Shown here: positions 25,229 to 34,595 of the stretch, in pieces
Layout: every line of letters begins with the position of its first letter
Numbering within the stretch: position 1 is the first letter of the stretch
Origin: Fulvitalea axinellae
Lineage (GTDB): Bacteria > Bacteroidota > Bacteroidia > Cytophagales > Cyclobacteriaceae
DNA length: 64,000 nucleotides
Direction of reading: 5' to 3'
Assembly: GCF_036492835.1 (NCBI RefSeq)
Contig: NZ_AP025316.1
Span: forward strand, 62,001 to 126,000
Position numbers and translations under genes: made by a program
Notes under the pieces: generated by a model
Database searches by the model: none
What the model was told of the DNA's origin: nothing
What the model saw: the letters and a program-made list of their open reading frames with translations, nothing else

Positions 25229-27550
25229 ATGTTTTCCAGAAGAACCAGCAAACATAAGGAACAACCTCAGGCAGACCTTCCCGGCCGTAGCGCGTCAAAA
25301 CTTCCGCCCGTTCCCGAAAGCCTTTTATCAGAAGAAGAATTCCTGACAAGATCCCAAGAATACGAACGGGATAGCCAAGGGAAAATAACCCCGAAACCTC
25401 ACGCCCAAGACCTTTTGGACATCTCGGCAGCACTCGGTCAATATCATGACACAGTACGACATCAAGGTTCGCTATGGGCTGGCGAAAGGGACGAAAAGGC
25501 CATTCTTACCCGATTGCGGGACCGTTGGAAAGCGTTGGACAACGTGGAGAAAACCGTTTTCGCTTGGGCGCGCTCCCATCCTATTCCGGCAAGGAGACTC
25601 GGCTTTTTCCCCCACCTTTCGTTGATGGAGAAGCTACTTGGTACCATAAACCGCTTTAGAGCCGAAATCGCCGACGGTATGGAGCGTTTGGGAATATCGC
25701 CATACACGGAACTCTCGGAACGGGATCTTCTCAGTAAACAATATAATCAGGCGTGGAAAGGGCAACTGGAAGGAAAATTTCTTAAGGGGAATTGGAGAAA
25801 GGAAGACGGACAAAACATGCGTTCCCTTCTAAACGCTACGGTTCTGCGCCTTCTATGGCATTCGGACAGGTCCGCCTGCTTAGCGTCTGGATGCTATAAA
25901 GCTTTGGCCAACACCGACAGGCCAGTATTATATTTACACGACTACGGTAAAGGGCATCCGAATGTCGCCAGTCCGGCGGAATATGTGAAAACAGAGGGAG
26001 GAATATACGATAGCGCCCGCTTACGAAGCGCGTCTTTTGGCGCGGATATATTGGAAAGCCGAACATACGTGACCGTCGATTATGAAAGGGGACGCTCTCC
26101 CCAAAAGAGACAAGATCTCCTGGGCTTTTATCCTCCGTCCATACATTTAGCCTATTTGTTGGACATGGCACAACAAAGGACAATGTTAAGACAAGGGTTC
26201 GGCTTTGGAAAAGGAACCCAATTCGCCACCTCTTTGGGAGTCGCGCATCCTATTACAGGACGTTTTTTTGTCAGCTCGCCTGACGAATACGTCTGGCTTG
26301 AGTCCGAAGAAGACGCCGTAGTGGGAAACTTGGACACCTTCAAAGCTCTGGAGGGAGGACCCTCCTCCGTCGGGGAAACGGAAATAGCGGAGTCTGCCCG
26401 GAGCAAAACTGTCGCACACGATACCCATTGGAGAAAAAGATTCGTAAACAGGGTAGCCAAACCGCCCGAAATACCTCCCGTCATAAAAAACGAAAAGCTC
26501 GACAGTCTTTTACAGAAGGTCCAATCTTACGATACCGTTACATCGGGAACACAAGCCAGCGTTTTTAAGCTAAACCCTGGTTTATGGAGCGGTACCACCC
26601 TGTATTTGAAGATATTGAGGGAAGGCTCCTTTTCATCTGTAGCCGCCAAGGAACATTTCGCCGCCGATTTTCTCTTAATGCTCGACAGTCCTCGAGTCCG
26701 TTCGCAAGTTTCAGAATTGGTACGGCGTAACAGCCCCGAATTCTTGACATTGCTCGCCTTCGCCGACGAACAGCAGAACAAAACCTTGGCGAGGAGCCTA
26801 CGGACCTTTTTGGCCACTGATATGGAGCATCTTATCGTTTTTCGGCCAGCTATAGGCATGTCTCTGTCCCAAGTCAGCCCTGAAGAGACATTAGTCATTG
26901 GCGTACTTACCGATCCCGATTTTTTCAGGGCCATAGGCGAGCTGGCTTTCTACGACCTGCTGATGGGAAACGCCGACCGTGTATTTTATGGCGTTCACAA
27001 AACCAACCTGTTCGTCGAGCAGGATTTCGGACAACTGTCTATCAGCCCTATCGACCATGCTTTGGATTTTTCCTGGATGTATTCTTTTGTCCGGGATTTG
27101 GACCCTCAAAGCAAACAATATCCGACGTTAAGCAGCCTGGATCTCCGTTCTATGGTAAACGAACCGTGGAAACACAGCGCCAAACTAAAAGAGGTGTTTG
27201 CCCAAACGAAGGAAGGTCTAAGCCGTATTTTGGAATCGGAGATTATGGGATGGCAATCCCCAAATGGTCCTTTGGGCAAGATCACCGAAACGTTCGAAGA
27301 AAGGCATAATTCCAGCGACTATACCTTTTCCCCTAGAGTCAAGACCGAACAGTTACGGTGGTTCAAAGAGGGGTTTATGGTAGGCGCCGTCCATCTTTAC
27401 GAAAAAAGACACGTTATCGACTCTTTGCGGGCAAGAACGGACCCAAGTTTTCAGGTGGACGCCGACTTATTCTTTCACCAATGCGAAAAGGCTATAGAGC
27501 TGGTAGGCATACGCTATCAAGAACTTAAGAAAATATTGCCAGAATCATGA
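25229..27550 (+). CDS. Large putative effector with C-terminal actin-fragmin-kinase-like domain
   Basis: A 773-residue protein, distant paralogue of the divergent neighbour. The N-terminus is basic and Ser/Pro-rich (MFSRRTSKHKEQPQ). A middle region ending FYPPSIHLAYLLDMAQ aligns by pattern with the degenerate zincin-like region of the neighbour. The kinase landmarks are more canonical here: SGTQASVFKL (glycine-rich loop), Lys461 in LYLKILR, FFRAIGELAFYDLLMGNADR with Asp583, Asn593 in HKTNLF, and metal Asp609 in SPIDHALDF. This order is that of the actin-fragmin kinase family. It is followed 83 bases later by a HopA1-like gene on the same strand. Substrate unknown; Ser/Thr phosphorylation of a protein is the best guess. 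Confidence 0.65.
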   Translation: MFSRRTSKHKEQPQADLPGRSASKLPPVPESLLSEEEFLTRSQEYERDSQGKITPKPHAQDLLDISAALGQYHDTVRHQGSLWAGERDEKAILTRLRDRWKALDNVEKTVFAWARSHPIPARRLGFFPHLSLMEKLLGTINRFRAEIADGMERLGISPYTELSERDLLSKQYNQAWKGQLEGKFLKGNWRKEDGQNMRSLLNATVLRLLWHSDRSACLASGCYKALANTDRPVLYLHDYGKGHPNVASPAEYVKTEGGIYDSARLRSASFGADILESRTYVTVDYERGRSPQKRQDLLGFYPPSIHLAYLLDMAQQRTMLRQGFGFGKGTQFATSLGVAHPITGRFFVSSPDEYVWLESEEDAVVGNLDTFKALEGGPSSVGETEIAESARSKTVAHDTHWRKRFVNRVAKPPEIPPVIKNEKLDSLLQKVQSYDTVTSGTQASVFKLNPGLWSGTTLYLKILREGSFSSVAAKEHFAADFLLMLDSPRVRSQVSELVRRNSPEFLTLLAFADEQQNKTLARSLRTFLATDMEHLIVFRPAIGMSLSQVSPEETLVIGVLTDPDFFRAIGELAFYDLLMGNADRVFYGVHKTNLFVEQDFGQLSISPIDHALDFSWMYSFVRDLDPQSKQYPTLSSLDLRSMVNEPWKHSAKLKEVFAQTKEGLSRILESEIMGWQSPNGPLGKITETFEERHNSSDYTFSPRVKTEQLRWFKEGFMVGAVHLYEKRHVIDSLRARTDPSFQVDADLFFHQCEKAIELVGIRYQELKKILPES

Positions 27551-27633
27551 CACTGAGAACGAAATTGATCAGCGTTCCAGCTTTAACAAAGGCCGAACAC
27601 CATCGGTTATCTTACAGCATATAATCTTCCACT

Positions 27634-29475
27634 GTGTTCGCTCCCCGCACCAAAGACCATACAAACCAAACCGCATTCGCCAACTCTCCCCAAAAGAGAA
27701 CAAGCGCCAGTTTATCCAAAATGCCTCCCGAGCCTTCTGAAAGAGCGTCAACACCCCAGTCAGTTTTACAAGCCGTTTTCAAGCCTGTCAGGTTAGCCAA
27801 AAGAAGTCACGGCTACAGGTTGGACGGCAAACGCTTCACACCGGACTTGAACAAAAAGTTTGACGCCCAACAGATGTTTATCGTCGATGACGAACAGGTA
27901 GTCCGGCAAACAACCAACGATATCGAAAAAACATGGTACCCGACTTACGACGATTACTTTTGGGGCGACATCTGGCTAGACGGCGATATTCTGGAATGGC
28001 CCGATCCCGACCCCTCCTTTACGGATATGATAAGACTTTTTGATGATTGCTACAGCCGTCGAATAGCAAGCCATCCGCAATACGTATGGAACCGTACCGC
28101 CGAGAAAACATTGTATTCTTATTATGTACACAACAGAAAGGAGAAACCGTCATGTAGTCCCGAAGGAATAAGGGAACTCACGCATTCCATACTCGATATC
28201 CTAATAGACAGGCCTCCAAACGCCAAGGTTATCATGAAAGCCAGTGGGTGGAAAACTATGGAATACTATCCCAAAGACTTGCAACGTGTCAAACGCCACC
28301 ACGGACACCACGAATATTTTATGACTTTGCTTCCCTGCACACCAAACGAAGGGGAACAAGCTACCCCGACTGTCAAAGGCCAACATCTGCCTCACAAACG
28401 CAACATATACCTCAACGTTACCGCTCCACGGCTTGCGGAAGTGGTCCGTCTCTTGACAGGACTACTCGACAATCCGGAGATTCTGGGAAAAATCTATGTC
28501 CGCGAACTCGTAATCGCACCTTTGAAAAACATTAGCAGCAGAACCGATACCATCACCGTAAAAGTGGGATCCGAAGAGGGCTTTATAGCGGTCAAAGCCT
28601 ATCTGCAGGCGTGTTTAGGAGGTAAACAAGGGACCTTCGTTGATGACCGCTTGCCTATGACAGACCCGATATGTCCGGGAATGAGCTGGGGGCAAGACCC
28701 GCAGCTTGAGGACGTGTGGGATATGGACGAAAGCATGATGCGCAGATTGGGCAGGTTTCTGGACAGGGTAGCGCTTATGATCAGTGACCACAAACGCAAA
28801 AAATCGTGGTTTAATACCAAAGCAACCGCATGGGAACTCCTTGAGTGGCACCACCACACAATACAGCTACAGGTAGCCCAGGGGCCCGCGCATCCTGAGA
28901 AAATAAAATATTGGCAACTGGAAAGCTTAGGACAGTTAAGCGAAACCCTAAAAGGCCCCGTTCTTGCCAATGAGATCAAGGCTTGGTTCAGGCATGCATA
29001 CCGCTACAGCGCAAAATACGGCGATGAAAACAGGAGTTTTATTGGTCTAAGGGCCAGAGCTCTGGCTTCGGTAATGACGGATAGTTTCTCTGACAAAAAA
29101 TATAGCATCAGTGCATTCTTGCGTAGATTGTCAAAGGACGAAGGGATCGATATCTTCCATCCACACCTTAACACTAGCGCTCCTGTGTTTAGAGACAGCG
29201 ACGATACTTTGGTCATTGATACACAAACCATTTCCGAAGAGAATGCGAGCCAAGACCTGTCCTCTCCGTTAGCCATGGCTCTGCCCGAAGACGCTTCCAA
29301 GGTCTCAGAGGAAGGAGTCGCCACATCGCTCAGCAAAGTGTATATCAGAGAACTAAAGGGGCGGCCAAGACAAGTGATACGAGCTTCCAAAATAGAACAT
29401 GAGCAATGGGCCCGCGCAAATAGCGAACAGTGCAGTGCCAAAAAAGAGCTTGAGGACGAACTGGAGGAGTTGTGA
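27634..29475 (+). CDS. HopA1-like putative effector/lyase A
   Basis: A 613-residue protein with no signal peptide. It starts with GTG: an in-frame TAA lies 12 bases upstream, and GTG-TTC gives the same MF opening as its neighbours. After a basic Ser/Pro tail with VLQAVF, residues ~255-365 follow the HopA1 layout: IYLNVTAPRLAEVV, SSRTDTITVKV, then a Gly-rich GMSWGQDP segment. The characteristic late motif DIFHPHLN is at ~507. HopA1-family domains include type III effectors and the phospho-Ser/Thr lyase partners of class V lanthipeptide and thioamitide kinases. The gene lies directly downstream of the kinase-like gene. The family call is by pattern, so moderate. Confidence 0.5.
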   Translation: MFAPRTKDHTNQTAFANSPQKRTSASLSKMPPEPSERASTPQSVLQAVFKPVRLAKRSHGYRLDGKRFTPDLNKKFDAQQMFIVDDEQVVRQTTNDIEKTWYPTYDDYFWGDIWLDGDILEWPDPDPSFTDMIRLFDDCYSRRIASHPQYVWNRTAEKTLYSYYVHNRKEKPSCSPEGIRELTHSILDILIDRPPNAKVIMKASGWKTMEYYPKDLQRVKRHHGHHEYFMTLLPCTPNEGEQATPTVKGQHLPHKRNIYLNVTAPRLAEVVRLLTGLLDNPEILGKIYVRELVIAPLKNISSRTDTITVKVGSEEGFIAVKAYLQACLGGKQGTFVDDRLPMTDPICPGMSWGQDPQLEDVWDMDESMMRRLGRFLDRVALMISDHKRKKSWFNTKATAWELLEWHHHTIQLQVAQGPAHPEKIKYWQLESLGQLSETLKGPVLANEIKAWFRHAYRYSAKYGDENRSFIGLRARALASVMTDSFSDKKYSISAFLRRLSKDEGIDIFHPHLNTSAPVFRDSDDTLVIDTQTISEENASQDLSSPLAMALPEDASKVSEEGVATSLSKVYIRELKGRPRQVIRASKIEHEQWARANSEQCSAKKELEDELEEL

Positions 29476-29638
29476 CCATTATATCAAAATCAAATTCCGT
29501 TATTTCCTTTAACTCCCACGTCTCAATTTGATACTTTGATTTTTTGGGAGCCGTGTTTGCATTAAGTCTTAGGCTGTTAGACTTTTAGACCATAGAAGCA
29601 CACAATTGGCTTGTGAGATTTATACATTTTCCATTCCT

Positions 29639-31780
29639 CTAAATAAATGTATCATCATCCGCCTCTGCCTCTTCGGGCAAACGCGATAGAATCAGCCTTA
29701 TAATATAATCCGCCATTATTTCGGCCTCCGTTCCTACGGGGTCCGCTTTGATATCCGGCGCCGAGGAAAGACCACCACGGAAAGGATCGTGTTCGGCTTG
29801 TAGGAAATCGTCCGTACGGGTTATGGATTTTTCTATATCCGCCAACAACGTCGATGTGGTTTGGCCTTTCGCCAAATTTGTATTTACGGTCAAGGAACCC
29901 TCCTCCCTCAATTTTACCAGATCATCGTATCGCCCGCCCATGGCTTGGTCTACCACTTGGCCAAGCCATGTTCCTGACCTGTACCTAAGTTTTTCTTTCC
30001 CTCTACCTGATTCGCTGGTAAACAAGTCCGTAAAATCTTGATCCGCCTGCTCTTCTATTGGCAAGGCCGGTTTGGCGGCGGGAGTATCAATTAACTCCAC
30101 ATTCACTACATCTTCATCCTCAAAAGGACTAAAGGGGATATTGAGATGCGGATTAAAGAAATCAACATTCGCTTTACTGAATTCTTCCATCACTTCACAC
30201 ATAAGTTGCGGGAACGTACAGGAGCTTGTCACACGGTCCATAGCCTTTTCCACCGCCTCCAGTCTATGTATTAGGAAAACACTCGGAGTCTCACCCGACT
30301 TTGGAGTCATCTTTTCATAATACTGAATCCACTTCAGCGGTAACTCCGACATACATACGCCGCCCAACTCCTCTACCATCCGGTTCATACGGAGCAGGTT
30401 CTTCTTGTCCATTCCAAATGACGACACTTCGACTGCCCCCAATTCTTTCAACGCCTTCTTATGCCCTTCCCTCAACGAGTCCCACCGGTTAGCGTTGGCT
30501 TTATTCTTAAACCATCTTTTATCCTCTTTCGCAATCATATCACCCGCCCTAGCGATAAACCGCCTAACGCTGGCCATCAGCTCGGGACTCATTTCCCATA
30601 CATTTTCGAAATAGGTCTCCTCGCACCATCCGCAACCGCGTCCCAATTTTTCCAAAAACGGAAAGACCTTATCGTCAAAATACTCTGGGTGTTCACGGGT
30701 AAGGCCAGTGATCGCTCTTTTCATTACACCCAAACTCTCCAGCGTACCTACCGTTATTATTACGCTGTCGGCCCTATTGGTAACGTTTGGCCCATAAGCC
30801 CGAACCATCCGGGTACGGGGGCGGGCTTCCGTAGGAGGAACATCGATCAGGCTGACGAAGTGCTTTACCACTAAAGGGACGAACTCGGGCATAACGTTAA
30901 GATAGAATTTGAATTCGTACGGTGTCTTCTTCGTCTCCACCCTAGCTGTAGGGGCTTTATCCGGAGCTTTCATTTCACCCTCTTCCAGTTCCACCCCTTC
31001 AAAATCGTCGGGGATATTCCCTTTTCCTTTGCCTTTCACCGGATGCTTGGGTTTTGCCGCTTCCTTTTTAACCAGAGCCTCTTCCTCTTTAACCAATGCC
31101 TTTGCCGGAGTTGTATTGCCATAAAAATCCCAAAAGCGCTCTTTCAAAGCCTTTTCCGCACCCTTTGTGTGAAGATAATCGCCAGAACAGTCTACCGTTT
31201 TTACCCCCAGCATCGAAGCGTGCAATTTGGCCCCCTTGGGTCGCGCTTTGGCTATTTCCAACAGGTTTTCATAATGATTAGGAATGGCTTTCTCCTCCTT
31301 GCCGTATGTCTTCGGGGCACAATGCACACACTCTTGATACAGTCCTTGCGACAGCTCATCCTTGCCCCATTTCTTTCGCAAAGTTTTCTTATAGTTCCCC
31401 CACGGCCGTTCCCTATATGTTTGTTGCAAATAGCCCATCATGGAACGGAACGAATGCGTTTCGGACAGCTCCAACATTGACGACTTGATATAGAAACCTT
31501 CCTCGGAACGGGCGTCATAACAACGAACCCACCGTACGGCTTCCTCATCTGTTCCCATAGAAACGGAATCACTGTCGTCGATGACCAGACGCGTGCCGGC
31601 CTTAAAGCCTTTGTCCCCGATCATCTTCATGGATTTACCAGTATGTCTATGTCCAAAAGTGTTTCCCCGTAACACCCCCGCACGGAAAGCCGCCTGTACC
31701 ACCGGAGCCTTTCCCGTAGCCAATGTACCGGCTAAGGATTTTGTAGGTTTGGTATGTCGTGATTTTTGCGAAGCGAACAT
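29639..31780 (-). CDS. HopA1-like putative effector/lyase B
   Basis: A 713-residue paralogue of the convergent gene. Opening MFASQKSRHTKPTKS with VVQAAF is followed by a Lys/Glu/Pro-rich linker (~215-280), then the shared core. The core has FYLNVMPEFVPLVVKHF (~Y292), TNRADSVIITVGTLES (~335), LGRGCGWCEETYFENVWEMSPELMASVRRFIARAGDMI (~378-415) and NVDFFNPHLN (~541). Both copies keep W-E/D-M followed by a long helix and a KRWFKNKA-like basic patch. No signal peptide is present. Together with the two kinase-like genes it makes a four-gene cluster, arranged divergent-tandem-convergent. Function inferred from HopA1 resemblance only. Confidence 0.5.
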   Translation of the reverse strand: MFASQKSRHTKPTKSLAGTLATGKAPVVQAAFRAGVLRGNTFGHRHTGKSMKMIGDKGFKAGTRLVIDDSDSVSMGTDEEAVRWVRCYDARSEEGFYIKSSMLELSETHSFRSMMGYLQQTYRERPWGNYKKTLRKKWGKDELSQGLYQECVHCAPKTYGKEEKAIPNHYENLLEIAKARPKGAKLHASMLGVKTVDCSGDYLHTKGAEKALKERFWDFYGNTTPAKALVKEEEALVKKEAAKPKHPVKGKGKGNIPDDFEGVELEEGEMKAPDKAPTARVETKKTPYEFKFYLNVMPEFVPLVVKHFVSLIDVPPTEARPRTRMVRAYGPNVTNRADSVIITVGTLESLGVMKRAITGLTREHPEYFDDKVFPFLEKLGRGCGWCEETYFENVWEMSPELMASVRRFIARAGDMIAKEDKRWFKNKANANRWDSLREGHKKALKELGAVEVSSFGMDKKNLLRMNRMVEELGGVCMSELPLKWIQYYEKMTPKSGETPSVFLIHRLEAVEKAMDRVTSSCTFPQLMCEVMEEFSKANVDFFNPHLNIPFSPFEDEDVVNVELIDTPAAKPALPIEEQADQDFTDLFTSESGRGKEKLRYRSGTWLGQVVDQAMGGRYDDLVKLREEGSLTVNTNLAKGQTTSTLLADIEKSITRTDDFLQAEHDPFRGGLSSAPDIKADPVGTEAEIMADYIIRLILSRLPEEAEADDDTFI

Positions 31781-31927
31781 GGCGCATTAAGTGGAACGAT
31801 GTATTAACCTTCGTTGAAATATTAGGTTCGGATCCCAAAGCAGACATTTTTTCTCAGTCTAAAGTTGTACTGGGTTTTTGATGAAATACTTCCACTTTAC
31901 GTTAATAACACCTTCTTTACCGACTGA

Positions 31928-32758
31928 ATGGCACAACTAGACATAGTACATAGAGCCCAAATATTTTTAGGAATCCGACACGGAAAGAGCGATGCCCAGA
32001 TAGCGCGAAGTATCGGCTTTCACCGCAGTACCGTAGGCCGTGAAATAGAACGGAACGGCGGGCGGGAAAACTATGACTTGTGGAGCGCCCAACGCGCCCG
32101 CGATACCCGTCAGGGTATGGCCGTAACCGACAGAATGCTTTTTGGAAGCGGTGTGCCTTTTAATTCACGTCTCAGAAAGCTTAACCGCAAGTATGCCCAT
32201 ATATCGCATAACCATATCCATTGGTATGATCATGACCAAGACCGTTTTTTCCGTAAAGCCGAAGCTTGGAGGCATCGTCCATATGTGACAGGCAAAACCA
32301 GGCCTTTACGATTTGGTAAACCCAAAGGCGGGGATTTCGCTGTAGCCTCCGCTTTTGTTAGAGATATAGAAGTCGGAGGAAGAACTAAGTTGAAAAATCA
32401 AAAGGCAACTTCTTTACGGGAAAAAGAGATTAGGCTTGAAACTTATAAGCGTGGTTATAACTATAACAGACAACAGGCTTTCTATAATGAAAAATGTTGG
32501 CTAACGCTAGGCTCCAGCCTTGCCCTAATGACAGTAAAACCTTCCGGATTTCAGCCTTGGCCTCTTCCTATTCCAATAGTATCTTTCATTCCGTGGAAAC
32601 CTTCCTCTTTTTCATCACCAAAAGTTTCTTTTCACCAGCGCGCATCACATTCGCAAAAAAGGAGTGACAGACTTTGTTGCGTTTTAATAAGATCATCCGG
32701 AGTTATTCGTTTTATGATGAATAGCCCATTACTTAACACATACTATCATCTCTTTTAA
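31928..32758 (+). pseudogene. IS30-type helix-turn-helix protein, probably a transposase remnant
   Basis: The first ~65 residues are a clear IS30-family HTH (VHRAQIFLGIRHGKSDAQIARSIGFHRSTVGREIERNGGRENY ... AQRARDTRQ). The rest (276 residues in all) has no DDE integrase core. Beyond about residue 195 the composition (Ser/Pro/Phe-rich, SFSSPKVSFHQRASHSQKRSDR) no longer looks like coding sequence, suggesting a frameshift or a chimeric join. No terminal inverted repeats are visible. Alternatively it is a stand-alone HTH regulator next to the effector cluster. Confidence 0.5.
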
Positions 32759-32763
32759 TTTAA

Positions 32764-33330
32764 TCAGTTAGCACTAACCAGTTTCGCTTTTAAATTCTCT
32801 TGGGCCCTTTCGAAATTAATTCTATTGAAATAGTTTTCGATATCCCCCATTCCATTAAGCGCCAAGCTTATCCATTCAGCCTTCACATCCCCTTCACTCA
32901 AAAGATACTCCTCTATTATTATTTCCCATTCAATACCAATTATTAAGAGTATTGCACCGACTACAATACCCGTCCTGTCTTTTCCGGATAAACAGTGAAT
33001 CAGTACAGGGAACTCTAGGTCAGGGGTTTCGAATATCTTGATAATTTGATTCAGCCAAACCCTTACTTCTTTCTGGCTTGTATCATATTTTTCAATTTTG
33101 TTTGACATCGGAAAATGCAAATAGTCTGATTCGAAAACCATTGAATCTGGACCGTTTCTCAGGTTTATTATTGAAGACGCATTTCCAATTTCATTTCGGT
33201 GATCAACGAAATCAATACTACCTCCCCTAAAGAGGATATTCTCGTTTAATAACTCTTCCCCGTATATTAAATTCACAAACTCACCTACATCTCTGAAATT
33301 CACGCACCCATCCGAATAATCTAATCCCAT
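32764..33330 (-). CDS. Tyrosine/dual-specificity protein phosphatase
   Basis: A 188-residue cytoplasmic phosphatase with the Cys-based P-loop HCLSGKDRTG (nucleophile Cys and Arg of CX5R) and an upstream NFRDVGEF opening typical of the Y_phosphatase3 group. A GTG start at 33381 would add 17 residues; ATG at 33330 begins right at the domain (MGLDYSDGCVNFRDVG) and is preferred. It follows an unknown gene on the same strand and probably shares its transcript. It lies in an A+T-rich patch beside the kinase/lyase cluster; whether it removes phosphates placed by those kinases is only a thought. Confidence 0.85.
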   Translation of the reverse strand: MGLDYSDGCVNFRDVGEFVNLIYGEELLNENILFRGGSIDFVDHRNEIGNASSIINLRNGPDSMVFESDYLHFPMSNKIEKYDTSQKEVRVWLNQIIKIFETPDLEFPVLIHCLSGKDRTGIVVGAILLIIGIEWEIIIEEYLLSEGDVKAEWISLALNGMGDIENYFNRINFERAQENLKAKLVSAN

Positions 33331-33383
33331 TTTGTATACGATATATTGGTTAAGTAAATGTGACACAGTCCCCAAAGGCACTG

Positions 33384-33980
33384 TTATTTCATATACATCA
33401 TTACCTGTTCTTTTAACTCATCCTCTTTTTCAATATAATCCAAGATTCTTTGCGAGTCGTGAAACTCGCTATTTATCAATTCTTTTAGTTCCGTATGGTC
33501 CGTTGACGTTTTAACAAACACCCCCCAAAAGTAAGGGTCAATATTTTCAAAACTCGTCATTTCATAAGAACAAGTCTCAAGTATTTGCCCTGTCTTAGTG
33601 TTTTTGTATCTATTATGATCCCCGTGTTCTTCGACTAGCTCCCAGTCTTTTAAAGCAACCGTTTGGCTATCGTTCAAAAGCATTTTACTTATAGCCAAAT
33701 AGTCCTTTATTCCCTTTTTTATAAATTCGATTTGTCGCTTAACAGTAGTGTCTGAAACTGTGGGCATAATCGTTATTGTAATAGTATGTTCCCAAACACC
33801 ACTCTTAAAGACCATATAATTCACCGGCAGTTGTTCTTTTAGTTCGGATATTAATTTGGGTGCGATTTCCGAATTCATTTCCTCCCTTGGGAATTCAAGG
33901 ACCAACTGCCCTTGTTGCGTTAAGTGTTTGATTTCCTCAACACTTGGTGTAGCATGAATATTTTTGCAGAAAGCTTTCAT
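33384..33980 (-). CDS. Unknown cytoplasmic protein
   Basis: A 198-residue soluble protein that I cannot assign to a named family. Visible features are a beta-rich N-terminal part (HTITITIMPTVSDTTVKRQIEFIKKGIKDYL), a motif GDHNRYKNTKTGQILETCSYEM, and FWGVFVKTSTDHTELKELINSEFHDSQRILDYIEKED. Similar hypothetical proteins with 'GxxNRYKNxxTGQ' occur in Bacteroidota, often in accessory regions. It is upstream of, and probably co-transcribed with, the tyrosine phosphatase. Base composition is visibly richer in A+T than the flanking genes, which suggests transfer. Confidence 0.65.
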   Translation of the reverse strand: MKAFCKNIHATPSVEEIKHLTQQGQLVLEFPREEMNSEIAPKLISELKEQLPVNYMVFKSGVWEHTITITIMPTVSDTTVKRQIEFIKKGIKDYLAISKMLLNDSQTVALKDWELVEEHGDHNRYKNTKTGQILETCSYEMTSFENIDPYFWGVFVKTSTDHTELKELINSEFHDSQRILDYIEKEDELKEQVMMYMK

Positions 33981-34384
33981 TCGTAAGTTAAAGGTAGCGC
34001 TGTGTCAAATGCGCTTAAATAATAGTAATATTCCATACGCTAAGCGTATCCTCTTTTCTCTAAAAAAGCAAATTATACAAAAAACATAATTCCTTTCCCC
34101 GAACTGTGAATATTATTCAAGTGGTGTTCGGTATTCATCTCGCAAAGCGGTGTTGAGAATTATTAATGATCATCGAATTGTCATTATTCTATAAATCAGC
34201 CTCTATTGCCAAATTACTTTTTTGATCGATTTAGCATGAACAAGTTTAAATCAGTATATATCGTGATTCATGAACTTGGGGTAATTCGTTTAAGAAATGA
34301 CTCTATCCACACTCTAAAAGAGTAACGATTCGTTTTCTTTCCATTGGGAAGCCGAGGCGTTAACGGCAATTAACGGGTGAGCTG

Positions 34385-34418
34385 TTGTGTTTTGAAATGG
34401 TTCTTTTTCCTAAATTTG
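34385..34418 (+). promoter_or_regulatory. Candidate promoter of the 1358-residue fusion gene (in intergenic region 33981-34595)
   Basis: TTG (34385-34387) and TAAATTTG (34411-34418), 23 bases apart, would give a start near 34426 and a leader of ~170 bases. The remainder of this 615-base A+T-rich region shows no gene, repeat or riboswitch that I can recognise. Confidence 0.5.
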
Positions 34419-34595
34419 AGGGGGTTTGTTCATATTTTAAACATATCTTTTATTATTTAAAACGCTAAGTCTGCCATTCGCTTCTATCTTTTTATAAATT
34501 GCGCTATGTTCAATATGGATTTACGCTGATGGATTCCTAAAAAATCATCGATGCATATTATCCTGAACTCGGCAATCAACAATTATCTAATAACA

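Noticed and set aside
25092-25433. 113-codon minus-strand frame considered as a precursor peptide or regulator between the kinase genes
   Set aside because: Most of it is antisense to the start of the kinase-like gene at 25229; no leader/core peptide pattern is present.
22518-31780. A lanthipeptide or other RiPP biosynthetic cluster
   Set aside because: No precursor peptide, cyclase, protease or transporter gene is visible and the proteins look like effectors; kept only as the biochemical analogy.
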